This document shows positions 6,567 to 13,202 of a stretch of DNA of 14,470 bases, piece after piece. This DNA is from Elusimicrobiota bacterium (GTDB lineage: Bacteria; Elusimicrobiota; Elusimicrobia; Elusimicrobiales; UBA9959). How positions within the stretch are numbered: the stretch's first letter is position 1; every line of letters starts with the position of its first letter. The translations under genes and the position numbers were made by a program. The notes beneath the pieces were generated by a model. It made no database searches, was not told the origin of the DNA, and was given only the letters and a program-made list of their open reading frames with translations. The DNA is taken from contig DMES01000057.1 in NCBI GenBank assembly GCA_003450815.1, forward strand, positions 1 through 14,470, in the 5' to 3' direction.

Positions 6567-7907
6567 ATGACTCTGCGTAGATCATCGTTTGTGGTGGATT
6601 GCGGTTCCGGTACGGAGGAGGGCATAGAAAAGCGTCATTATTTTAATACGCTTTCCCGTAAATTCATTTCTATCCCAGACCAGCTTGAAACCATAGCTTC
6701 AAGAGCAAAGATCGATGGGAAGCTTATGGAATCCTTGAAAAAAGGACGGTGGCTTACCTCCGCTTCGGCCTACTCTGATGAGATGAGCGAGGCAATACGC
6801 CTTATAACCGCGTCAGGCGCTAATAGCAGCACTTTAAATGTGATATTTACTGTGACAACGCGATGCAATTTGAACTGCAGTTATTGTTTTCAGAATAATA
6901 CCCACCGTCAGGATGCCAATAATGAGGCTTTCGCGGCTTTGCCTGCTTTTATAAAGCGGGAAATTGCTGTAAGGCCGGCGATAAAAAAGGTGCGGTTGAG
7001 TTTGTTCGGCGGTGAACCGCTTTTGATGGAGTCCAGGTGTTTGGATTTACTGCGGTCAGTAAAACGTGAGTGTTCTATTGTGCCGGTCGAGTTTGAGGCG
7101 GGGATTGTCACTAACGGGCTTGGCGCCAGTCCGGGGTTTTGGAACGTTGCCGCCGGACTTGGCTTGAAAAATGTGCAGATAACAATTGACGGAGCGGAAA
7201 AAGTCCACGATAGTTTTCGGCAGTTAAACGGCGGCGGTACGTACAGGGAACTTCTGTCTATATATTCGCGGCTGTCGCAAGATTTTAAAGTGGGACTTAA
7301 ATATAATCTAAACCGCAAAAGCAGGGAATGCTTTGCCGAGTTCGCCGCGGATCTCAATGCGCGCGGTTTTAATAAAAACAATACCAGGATTGTTCTGGAA
7401 GCCGTTAAGGCGATTGAATACAACGAGGCCCAGCAGTATTATTTCCAGGCATTTTCAACGGAAGCGGCGGACGCTTATATTTCATGCGCGGACGATGCGT
7501 TGAGACTCGGCTGGCAGGTGTCGCTTGCGCATGTTTTTCAGCCGCCATGCATGTATACGCAGGAAAACCCCTCCACGATATTAATCCGTCCCGATGGGAA
7601 AGTATCGCGGTGTATCTCGGTTTTTAACGATGACCCGGATTTTACCGTTGGGAACATAGCCGCGTCAGATTTTTCGCTTGCAAACTATGGTGTCGGTGAA
7701 ATTATTGAGAACAATGCCGTAAAATGTAAGGCTGCCGAATGCCCGTATTTCCCGGTATGCATGACAGGCTGTCCTTCCTTCAAAAAAATGAAGCTGAAAA
7801 CTATCAAAGCGGCTTTATGCGGGCGTAGCTATATAGAGCGAATGGTTCAGGGGTTGTTCCGCCTTAAAATTGAACGGGTGGCGGAATATGACAAGCTTGA
7901 TTTTTAG
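6567..7907 (+). CDS. Radical SAM/SPASM peptide maturase
   Basis: A full-length radical SAM/SPASM protein, about 446 aa from the ATG at 6567 (in-frame alternatives are GTG 6549 and ATG 6555). The N-terminal 85 or so residues, with YFNTLSRKF and a DE-containing helix before the barrel, resemble the extra N-terminal domain found in SPASM peptide maturases. CNLNCSYC is the CX3CX2C motif and LFGGEP follows it. The C-terminal SPASM domain is complete: CMYTQ..., then DGKVSRC, then CKAAEC-x5-C-x3-C and a final C about 15 residues later, enough for two auxiliary [4Fe-4S] clusters. The ATG at 6567 lies 1 nt after the ABC-F stop, and the MFS gene follows with 3 nt spacing, so the genes are co-transcribed. 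It is probably the second enzyme acting on precursor 1. The reaction (thioether, C-C or other) cannot be read from the sequence. Confidence 0.88.
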   Translation: MTLRRSSFVVDCGSGTEEGIEKRHYFNTLSRKFISIPDQLETIASRAKIDGKLMESLKKGRWLTSASAYSDEMSEAIRLITASGANSSTLNVIFTVTTRCNLNCSYCFQNNTHRQDANNEAFAALPAFIKREIAVRPAIKKVRLSLFGGEPLLMESRCLDLLRSVKRECSIVPVEFEAGIVTNGLGASPGFWNVAAGLGLKNVQITIDGAEKVHDSFRQLNGGGTYRELLSIYSRLSQDFKVGLKYNLNRKSRECFAEFAADLNARGFNKNNTRIVLEAVKAIEYNEAQQYYFQAFSTEAADAYISCADDALRLGWQVSLAHVFQPPCMYTQENPSTILIRPDGKVSRCISVFNDDPDFTVGNIAASDFSLANYGVGEIIENNAVKCKAAECPYFPVCMTGCPSFKKMKLKTIKAALCGRSYIERMVQGLFRLKIERVAEYDKLDF

Positions 7908-7910
7908 AGT

Positions 7911-9233
7911 GTGGCCGACGAGACTATGAATAGCTTGAAATCAATAAAAGCGCTTGGTAGAAATGCGTTCCTTTTTATTTCAGGCCAAACGATCTCCAGA
8001 ATCGGGGATATGGCGCAATTGACGGGCTTAAGCATGTATGTTTATAAGGCCTCTAATAACATATTCGCCGTGAGTCTTTTATATGCGGTAGAGGCTTTGT
8101 CAATGATAATCTTCGGGCAAATCGGCGGATTGTTTGCCGATAAAATGGAAAGGAAACGCGCTTTGGTTATTCTTCAGATATCGCAGGCTTTGTTAATAGC
8201 GCTGATCCCTTTTTCGGGTCGTGGCGTATTGCTTTACCTGGTGTTTTTTGTGTTTACCGCGTGCACGTCAATCAGCCGGATATTTCAATCAGCTATGTCT
8301 GGAGATGTCGTGGACTCCGCGCATTATGAGGAATTCCAGGGCTTATATTCTTCTTTGCAGTCGTTCGGCGTTATTATCGGGCCGGTAATAGGGGCATGGA
8401 TCTTCGCTGTTTACGGCACAACAGCATTATTCGCTTTTAACGCGTTGAGTTTTGTTGTTTGCGCGATAAGCATCCTTCTCATATCAGGCCGGGAAAAAGT
8501 GGTTGTTGTGAAAAATATTATTGCAGGAACGGATGTCCAATCGCAGTGCGGCTTGAATGTGGAATCCGGCGGCAAAAAAAAAGGCAATTCGTTTACGGAA
8601 TGGACGGAAGGATACCGGATAATACTGTCCAACCCTAATCTGTCGGCAATAGTGTTTTCCATGCCGATCATCATGTTGGGTGTGGGCGTGCTCAATAGTA
8701 TTTTTATAGGGATCAGCAGCGATCTTTGGCGGTTTTCCGACCGGCAATTCGGCTGGATGATGGCTGCTTCGGGGATAGGCGGCATATTCGGCGGACTTGT
8801 ATACGGGCATATCCACGCGAAGTTCTCGTCAAAATTCTTTTTTTATTTCGGCATATTGGCCAAATCCTTTTGCTTATTGCTTTCTGCTTTTGTCACTAAT
8901 TTCTCTATGGTTTTTTTGCTGTTCATTGTAAACAGCATCGGCTTTTCTTTTATCGGTTCCACCGCGCAGGTGTTTTTTCTGAAAACGACTTCCCGACAGG
9001 AGCGCGGGCGGGTTTCGGGCATTGCCGGTTCCCTGGCATGTATTTCAATGTTGTGCGGCAGTTCAATTTCCGGTTTCTTAGTCGCATACGGTGGTTATAG
9101 AATAAGCATTGCCGGTATAATAATATTTCATTTGCTGTGCGCGTTGAGCTTCTGGCTGATCGGGGATAAGCATGTCCTGCAACGAAGCGGGTATGCTACG
9201 GATAAAAACGGTAAGCAGCCGGTAGAAGCCTGA
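7911..9233 (+). CDS. MFS exporter
   Basis: A 440-aa major facilitator with about 12 hydrophobic segments. The motif-A-like loop GGLFADKMERKR lies at about residues 72-83 between the second and third segments, and a hydrophilic central loop of about 30 residues (roughly 200-230) separates the two halves. It resembles the MFS_3 / macrolide-efflux type, which exports drugs or siderophores using the proton gradient. The GTG at 7911 lies 3 nt after the preceding stop; ATG 7926 is an alternative with GACGAG upstream. It is the last clear gene of the cassette 1 operon and most likely exports the finished peptide or confers immunity. An MFS pump beside an ABC-F gene recalls the mef/msr pairing in macrolide resistance. 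Confidence 0.88.
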   Translation: MADETMNSLKSIKALGRNAFLFISGQTISRIGDMAQLTGLSMYVYKASNNIFAVSLLYAVEALSMIIFGQIGGLFADKMERKRALVILQISQALLIALIPFSGRGVLLYLVFFVFTACTSISRIFQSAMSGDVVDSAHYEEFQGLYSSLQSFGVIIGPVIGAWIFAVYGTTALFAFNALSFVVCAISILLISGREKVVVVKNIIAGTDVQSQCGLNVESGGKKKGNSFTEWTEGYRIILSNPNLSAIVFSMPIIMLGVGVLNSIFIGISSDLWRFSDRQFGWMMAASGIGGIFGGLVYGHIHAKFSSKFFFYFGILAKSFCLLLSAFVTNFSMVFLLFIVNSIGFSFIGSTAQVFFLKTTSRQERGRVSGIAGSLACISMLCGSSISGFLVAYGGYRISIAGIIIFHLLCALSFWLIGDKHVLQRSGYATDKNGKQPVEA

Positions 9234-9235
9234 AA

Positions 9236-9262
9236 AATTCCTCAAAAAGTTTTTCTGAGAAT
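9236..9262 (+). terminator. Weak hairpin at the end of the cassette 1 operon
   Basis: Just after the MFS stop, CTCAAAAA and TTTTTCTGAG can pair with a small bulge, giving an AT-rich stem. This is the only terminator-like structure near the operon end. It is weak and lacks a clean U-tract after the stem. Confidence 0.25.
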
Positions 9263-9302
9263 GCCAGATTGGCCGGTAAAATAACATAGGAGCACGGGGA
9301 AA

Positions 9303-9380
9303 ATGAGTAGAAAAGATAATATGAGCCTTTTTTGGGGAATTCTCAGTGGTCCGCCAAAAAGGCAAGAACGGCGATTTTAA
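9303..9380 (+). CDS. Hypothetical 25-aa peptide
   Basis: A short ORF encoding MSRKDNMSLFWGILSG followed by PPKRQERRF. It has an AGGAG/GGGG-type site upstream (9289-9299), better than most tiny ORFs by chance. It is basic at both ends and hydrophobic in the middle, unlike the acidic precursor peptides. It could be a small membrane-active or second substrate peptide of cassette 1, or chance. No family is recognised. Confidence 0.25.
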   Translation: MSRKDNMSLFWGILSGPPKRQERRF

Positions 9381-9442
9381 TATGAAAATCTGTGGCTGAC
9401 TTAAAAGCTGATGGCAGCACTTTTTGAAACGAAGAAGATTTT

Positions 9443-9551
9443 ATGAAAACTCTTACTCTAGTTGATATCGCAGCCCTTTATGAATCGGTAGACCTTGAAT
9501 GTAAAGCGGCGCAGGGCCGGGATGGCACAGGTGAATTGCCGCCTAGTCTTA
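9443..9551 (+). pseudogene. 5' fragment of an AlbA_2 (Schlafen-like) domain gene
   Basis: The first 36 codons (MKTLTLVDIAAL, then ESVDLECKAAQGRDGTGELPPS) match the start of AlbA_2 DNA-binding domain proteins, in which LP-x-S is normally followed by a WxTYSAFANT-GG stretch. The match stops abruptly at about 9550, at the stop codon of the convergent ParB-like gene; the frame continues to 9712 only as antisense sequence. A GAAGAAG ribosome site precedes the ATG. This looks like a gene cut by rearrangement, so the region has lost DNA here. The domain call rests on a short stretch. Confidence 0.5.
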
Positions 9552-10103
9552 CAGCGAATCATTCAATTTTCCGTTCCAGTATTCGACATACGACAGGTAA
9601 GCTTTTACCGATGTTAAAAACCGGACATGAATCTCAGGTCTGGCCCGATAGCCTGGAAGGCTGTTTTTTCCTTCGCGGCGGGCCCGTTCTACGCGGTGGT
9701 TCCCGTCAATAACGGTGAAACTTCCGGGGCAGATTTCAGCCAGCAGAACAGGCGACGCCAGATTCACATTCCGGACTGTCTTCTCGTTCAGCCTTTCGCT
9801 GGCTCCGCGATACAGGGAGTTTAGTTCGATCTGCTCAACCTGAAACTCAGCGGGATGGTCTTTAATGAAAGCCAGGAGCTTCGTCACATTAAATTCAAAG
9901 ATCCCGTTCCGGAAAAACTCCTCGTTCTCCTCAACCGGAAGCGGTTTAAACGTCTTATAGGCTTTCAATCTTTTCGGCTTCGACATAAAGCTTTTAACCG
10001 ATGTGGTTGTCAGCTCTCTCGCTTTTTTATTCGTTTTGTCCATAGGTTTCGGGATACCTGTAAGGAACTTTGCGCGCCCCCGATTTAAAGCTATGACTTT
10101 CAT
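9549..10103 (-). CDS. ParB/sulfiredoxin-fold-like protein
   Basis: A 184-aa protein. Its C-terminal half contains a ParB-N-like core: SPVLLAEICPG then FTVIDGNHRVERARREG (about 117-145). This resembles the DGxHRxxAx motif of ParB-like nuclease or adaptor domains. The N-terminal 60 residues are basic and low in recognisable motifs. No helix-turn-helix is visible, so it is not a chromosome-partition ParB but one of the small stand-alone ParB-like proteins of unknown role. The ATG at 10103 has AAGG directly before it; the in-frame ATG at 10043 is an alternative. It lies 44 nt downstream of the AAA/DUF4143 gene on the same strand and may share its transcript. No link to the peptide cassettes is evident. 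Confidence 0.6.
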   Translation of the reverse strand: MKVIALNRGRAKFLTGIPKPMDKTNKKARELTTTSVKSFMSKPKRLKAYKTFKPLPVEENEEFFRNGIFEFNVTKLLAFIKDHPAEFQVEQIELNSLYRGASERLNEKTVRNVNLASPVLLAEICPGSFTVIDGNHRVERARREGKNSLPGYRARPEIHVRFLTSVKAYLSYVEYWNGKLNDSL

Positions 10104-10147
10104 CCTTGAAAAGAGTGGGGGTTTACGATGGGGAATCGGAAAAAGCG

Positions 10148-11308
10148 CTAAAAACCGTGTTCCAAAAACTGCTCCACAGAAAGGTCGGCGCCGGCGCCGC
10201 CGATACGAACAGGTCTAGCCGCGGGATAGCGGGTCAGGAACGTTTTTAATCCCGGCGTAGGATGTCCGGTTCCGGACGTGACCTCTATTGCCAACAAATC
10301 CAATCCTCGTTGCACGATAAAATCAACTTCCTTGTCCCGCTCAGCCCAATAGAAGACGGTCTCCCCGGCGTTGATGAGCGCCGCGCCTACTGCGTTCTCC
10401 GCGAGACGACCATAAAAAGTGCGATCCCGCAGTGTTTCCTCAAATGGAACGCCGCGCAACGCCGCGATAAGCCCATTATCACGGGCAATCAATTTGGGAC
10501 TGGAGGCCCGGACACGGATGGCGCGGGGGCTATATTTCCGGATTGACTCAACCAAAAAAGCTCCGGCGATTAAATCCAGATAGTTTGCCAGAGTATTAAT
10601 GCTGCCGCGTTCCTGCAGCTGGCCCAATAATTTCTGAAGGCTGATAATTTCCGCCGGATGCCGGCAGACCAGCGCCAGGGTCTGCCGGAAAAGCGCCGGA
10701 TGGTCAATGCGATGTACTGCCGGGATATCACGACCGATAACCGTTTCTAAAAGAGAATTCTGAATATATTCTTTCCAGGTGGTGAAATCGTCTATAAACG
10801 GGATCGCGCCGGGATAGCCTCCATAAAAAAGAAACTGGTCAAGGCTCCACCCAAACGCCTGGCGACACTCCGGGTAGCTCCAATGCGGACATTGAATCAG
10901 TTGGAAGCGGCCGGACAAACTTTCCTGCATGCCATGCTGAAGAAGAAGCGCGGACGAGCCAAGCAGGATAACCCGAAGAGCCCTTTGCTCCCTGACATCC
11001 TCATCGTGGAGCATTTTAACGGCTTCGCTCCAGCGGGTGATTTTTTGAATTTCATCAACAACCAACAGAGGCATCTTCCCGGTCAACTTTCTAGCCTGGC
11101 GCCAGGTCTTCGCCAGCCATTGCGTATCCGGAGGCGTGAGTTGATCGGCTGTTGCATAGGATTTTTCCTCCGGCCACTCTTCCAGGAACTTATGGATAGC
11201 GGTGGTCTTGCCGACTTGCCTCGGGCCCACAAGGATTTGCAGAACATGGGCCGGCCGGGTAAGATTCTTGCGGAGTGGGGACAGGATTCTTTCGCGCTTA
11301 AATGTCAT
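10148..11308 (-). CDS. AAA ATPase with C-terminal DUF4143
   Basis: About 386 aa from ATG 11308 (a TTG at 11329 would add seven residues). The N-terminal AAA_14-type ATPase has Walker A GPRQVGKTT (28-36), Walker B LLVVDEIQ (81-88) and a sensor-like ILLGSSALLL (about 114-123). The C-terminal half has the DUF4143 pattern: GGYPG, YLDLIAGAFLVE, KLIARDNGLIAAL, GRLAENAVGAALI, then FYWAERDKEVDFIV. The last of these is the restriction-endonuclease-like D...EVDF core. Such proteins are common in accessory regions of bacteria and archaea, often in many copies, and their biochemical role is unsettled. Length is typical, so the gene appears intact. It is probably cargo between the two cassettes and not part of the peptide pathway. 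Confidence 0.88.
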   Translation of the reverse strand: MTFKRERILSPLRKNLTRPAHVLQILVGPRQVGKTTAIHKFLEEWPEEKSYATADQLTPPDTQWLAKTWRQARKLTGKMPLLVVDEIQKITRWSEAVKMLHDEDVREQRALRVILLGSSALLLQHGMQESLSGRFQLIQCPHWSYPECRQAFGWSLDQFLFYGGYPGAIPFIDDFTTWKEYIQNSLLETVIGRDIPAVHRIDHPALFRQTLALVCRHPAEIISLQKLLGQLQERGSINTLANYLDLIAGAFLVESIRKYSPRAIRVRASSPKLIARDNGLIAALRGVPFEETLRDRTFYGRLAENAVGAALINAGETVFYWAERDKEVDFIVQRGLDLLAIEVTSGTGHPTPGLKTFLTRYPAARPVRIGGAGADLSVEQFLEHGF

Positions 11309-11372
11309 AAATATATGCCGGTAAAACAAGGCTTTTTTGCTACAAATACAATTTGTTCAGTACCCTGAATAG

Positions 11373-11401
11373 ATTATAATTCTTCCTTTTTTGAATTACA
11401 A
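11373..11401 (-). promoter_or_regulatory. Possible sigma-70-type promoter of the AAA/DUF4143 gene
   Basis: On the minus strand, TTGTAA (11396-11401) and a perfect TATAAT (11373-11378) are separated by 17 bp. The predicted start near 11366 leaves a leader of about 58 nt before ATG 11308. Confidence 0.45.
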
Positions 11402-11668
11402 GTGGGCAATCTGTAGTAATTTTTTAAAATGGCGGCCACTACAACTTTTTCCTTGTTCTAAACCAACCATAAATCGAGGGGAGAAGATAAGCCTGCGACT
11501 TAGCGCAAAAGAGGCGGTTTAAAATCCGATTATTTTCTTTGGTGTACACCTGGGTGTCCATATTGCACTAAAACCAAGTAATACCGGGTAAAGTGGAGGA
11601 GGACTGAAAAGCGGGTTTTACGACGAAAATTAATGACCGGTAACACTAGGTAAAGTGCCTCTACTCCC
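11402..11668. other. Spacer without recognisable gene
   Basis: No supported gene lies here. Visible structure includes a perfect palindrome GGTGTACACC (11541-11550), followed by a partial echo GGGTGTCC. GGTAAAGTG also occurs twice (about 11587-11595 and 11649-11657). These may be operator-like sites or chance. The spacer ends where the duplicated block begins. Confidence 0.4.
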
Positions 11669-11705
11669 GTGTAAGAGAGGCGCTCTACCGCTGAGCTAAC
11701 CGCGC
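11669..11705 (-). pseudogene. Truncated tRNA-Val (5' 37 nt)
   Basis: Nucleotides 1-37 of the intact tRNA-Val recur here without change: acceptor 5' strand, D-arm, anticodon 5' stem and anticodon loop CTTACAC. The match ends exactly at the 3' side of the anticodon loop. No T-arm or acceptor 3' strand follows, so it cannot be functional. It marks the left edge of the duplicated block. Confidence 0.9.
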
Positions 11706-11742
11706 GTTAGTGCTTAATTACATAATATGCGCGGGGAGCAAT

Positions 11743-12801
11743 ATGAAAAAAATCCATAAGCCAAGCCTTGGCCATTCGGGAAGAGCATCGCTTGCGTTCA
11801 TAGGCGCTATGAAGCTGGCGCAGATGGCTGAGATGTCCGAGGGAGAGTTTGAAAACCTCCTAAAAAAGATAGAGGACAATCGTTTTTTTCAATTGTTGAA
11901 AGCATCCGGCGCAGTTAATCTGGCTGAATTCCCAAATGCGCGTTACGCCGCAAAGAAGTATGCCGGCTACGGTCTTAAAATGTCGGCTGGCGACCTGCCG
12001 GAACTGGCAGACGGCAAAGGCGATCTGGTCGGGCTGATACAAGACATAGGCCAGGAAAAATTTGAAACCTGCTTTCTGAAAGACGCGGTAATGAGCGATG
12101 TGGAAAGGGCCGAGGAATGCGACATAACGGTCAAAGACGCCGCCCGCCTGCGCGATTTCGTCAACCGCGCGTTTATACAGGCTGAATTTGAAAGCGCGAC
12201 CGAAGCCCCGGCGTCAAAAGTGTTCAGCGCTGTGGCCGGCATAGAGCTTGAAAACGGCAAACCTGTTCTGGCGTTTTTTCACCGGGAAATATGGAAAGGC
12301 CGTTATAAAGTGGACGGGGAAAAACTTTCAGAAGCGTTGAAAGGCCTTCCTGCCTCTGAACAAGCCGCCGTGGAAAAGCTTATAAGGCGCATGGAACTGG
12401 CGGACAAGCGAAAATCCACGCTTTACCGCGCGCTGGAAATAGTTATGGAGCGACAGGCCGATTATCTGTTAACCGGAGAACCTGTGCGCAGGGCGCCGTT
12501 TCCGCAGAAAGTTTTGGCCGCAGAACTTGAAGTCCACCCCAGCGTTCTTAATCGGCTTATCTCAAATAAATCCATACAGTTGCCTTGGGGCACCGAAGCG
12601 CCTATGTCGGTTATGTTGCCCAGCTCTAAAGCCATAAATTTAGAGCGGTTATACGCCATAGCCATTGAAAATTCTGATATGAACGACACTGAGTTGCGCG
12701 CCGAGCTTAAAACCCGCCACGGTGTAGAATTATCCCGCCAGTCCATAGTGCAATACCGCAAAGAGTTATCATTGTCCAGGAATACTTCCCACACTCTATA
12801 A
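11743..12801 (+). CDS. Divergent sigma-54 (RpoN)-like factor, copy 2
   Basis: A 352-aa paralogue of the protein encoded at 2348-3406, same length with no gaps and 31 differences by eye (about 91% identity). It keeps the region I-like N-terminus and the RpoN-box-like SRQSIVQYRK (331-340). Seventeen of the 31 differences fall in residues 234-291, which cover the predicted helix-turn-helix (for example LLQKTLAKDLEID against FPQKVLAAELEVH). The start ATG 11743 corresponds exactly to copy 1 and has the same GGGGAG site; an upstream in-frame start at 11710 lies in the promoter region and is unlikely. It precedes the same promoter architecture and a different peptide gene. It probably drives cassette 2, though cross-talk between the paralogues is likely because the promoter elements are identical. 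Function is inferred. Confidence 0.75.
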   Translation: MKKIHKPSLGHSGRASLAFIGAMKLAQMAEMSEGEFENLLKKIEDNRFFQLLKASGAVNLAEFPNARYAAKKYAGYGLKMSAGDLPELADGKGDLVGLIQDIGQEKFETCFLKDAVMSDVERAEECDITVKDAARLRDFVNRAFIQAEFESATEAPASKVFSAVAGIELENGKPVLAFFHREIWKGRYKVDGEKLSEALKGLPASEQAAVEKLIRRMELADKRKSTLYRALEIVMERQADYLLTGEPVRRAPFPQKVLAAELEVHPSVLNRLISNKSIQLPWGTEAPMSVMLPSSKAINLERLYAIAIENSDMNDTELRAELKTRHGVELSRQSIVQYRKELSLSRNTSHTL

Positions 12802-12815
12802 GACCCACTGTTGGG

Positions 12816-12849
12816 TTTCAAAATGAAAGCATTTATCTCAAAATGAGAT
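12816..12849. promoter_or_regulatory. Twin palindromic activator-type sites, copy 2
   Basis: TTTCAAAATGAAA (12816-12828) and ATCTCAAAATGAGAT (12835-12849) are identical to copy 1, with the same 20-bp centre spacing and the same distance to the -24/-12-like element. The window just downstream differs from copy 1 at about 18 of 90 positions, so these sites appear selectively kept. Confidence 0.6.
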
Positions 12850-12936
12850 AATATTTGCTTCTTTTCTACTCCCTTGCCTCCGCAGACTTCCTGATTCCCC
12901 CAATAGAAACGCATAAAATCGTCCGGTGCATCCATC

Positions 12937-12952
12937 TGCCATAAAAATTGCT
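12937..12952 (+). promoter_or_regulatory. -24/-12-like (sigma-54-type) promoter of precursor 2
   Basis: TGCCATAAAAATTGCT is identical to the element at 3542-3557. The start would be near 12963, about 39 nt before the precursor ATG at 13002, the same leader length as in cassette 1. Confidence 0.6.
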
Positions 12953-13001
12953 CCGTATTGGGCGTAGGCGGTAAAACTAAACAGGAGAGAGGAAATAAAA
13001 A

Positions 13002-13127
13002 ATGGAAACGAAAGAAACTGTGGAAATGAGCTATGAGTCTCCGGTAATAACGGAATCGGTCGCGGCCGAAAGCGATAACAAAGCAGTTATAAATGTATGC
13101 GATGCCAATTGCTTCAATCCGCTGTAA
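13002..13127 (+). CDS. Candidate RiPP precursor peptide 2 (41 aa)
   Basis: A 41-aa acidic peptide with a leader-like part METKETVEMSYESPVITESV and a tail reading KAVINVCDANCFNPL. Cys33 and Cys37 form CDANC, followed by F38 and N39. The strong purine-rich site AGGAGAGAGGA lies about 10 nt before the ATG. It occupies the same place as the precursor in cassette 1, at the same distance from the promoter and followed by a long hairpin, but has no clear sequence similarity to precursor 1. The next gene encodes an RRE fused to a B12-binding radical SAM enzyme, making this the obvious substrate. I recognise no known precursor family; its status is inferred from context. Confidence 0.65.
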   Translation: METKETVEMSYESPVITESVAAESDNKAVINVCDANCFNPL

Positions 13128-13137
13128 GTTCCAGGAC

Positions 13138-13171
13138 CTGAGTAAGGGCGGATTTTTCCGCCCTTACTCAG
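13138..13171 (+). terminator. Perfect 14-bp hairpin after precursor 2
   Basis: CTGAGTAAGGGCGG (13138-13151), loop ATTTTT and CCGCCCTTACTCAG (13158-13171) form a perfect stem 10 nt after the precursor stop. No U-tract follows. Like the hairpin at 3772-3800, it probably limits read-through or protects the precursor mRNA, setting a high peptide-to-enzyme ratio. Confidence 0.7.
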
Positions 13172-13202
13172 AGGCCTTAAGCGCGTAAAAGTTGGGAAGA
13201 AT

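Larger units (their letters stand above)
11669..12970. repeat. Duplicated regulator-promoter block, copy 2
   Basis: This is the counterpart of 2274-3575: partial tRNA-Val, promoter region, sigma-54-like gene, twin palindromes and -24/-12-like element, all at a constant 9395-bp offset. Beyond about 12970 only the purine-rich ribosome-site region is vaguely similar, and a different precursor gene follows. Confidence 0.9.

Noticed and set aside
9409..9425. TGGCAGCAC...TTGA as a third -24/-12 promoter before the AlbA_2 fragment
   Set aside because: The -24 part fits, but the -12 part lacks GC and the spacing is one base off. It also lacks the twin palindromes seen at the other two sites.
10883..11368. 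Plus-strand frame of 161 aa
   Set aside because: It is antisense to the AAA/DUF4143 gene, which has clear Walker motifs on the other strand.
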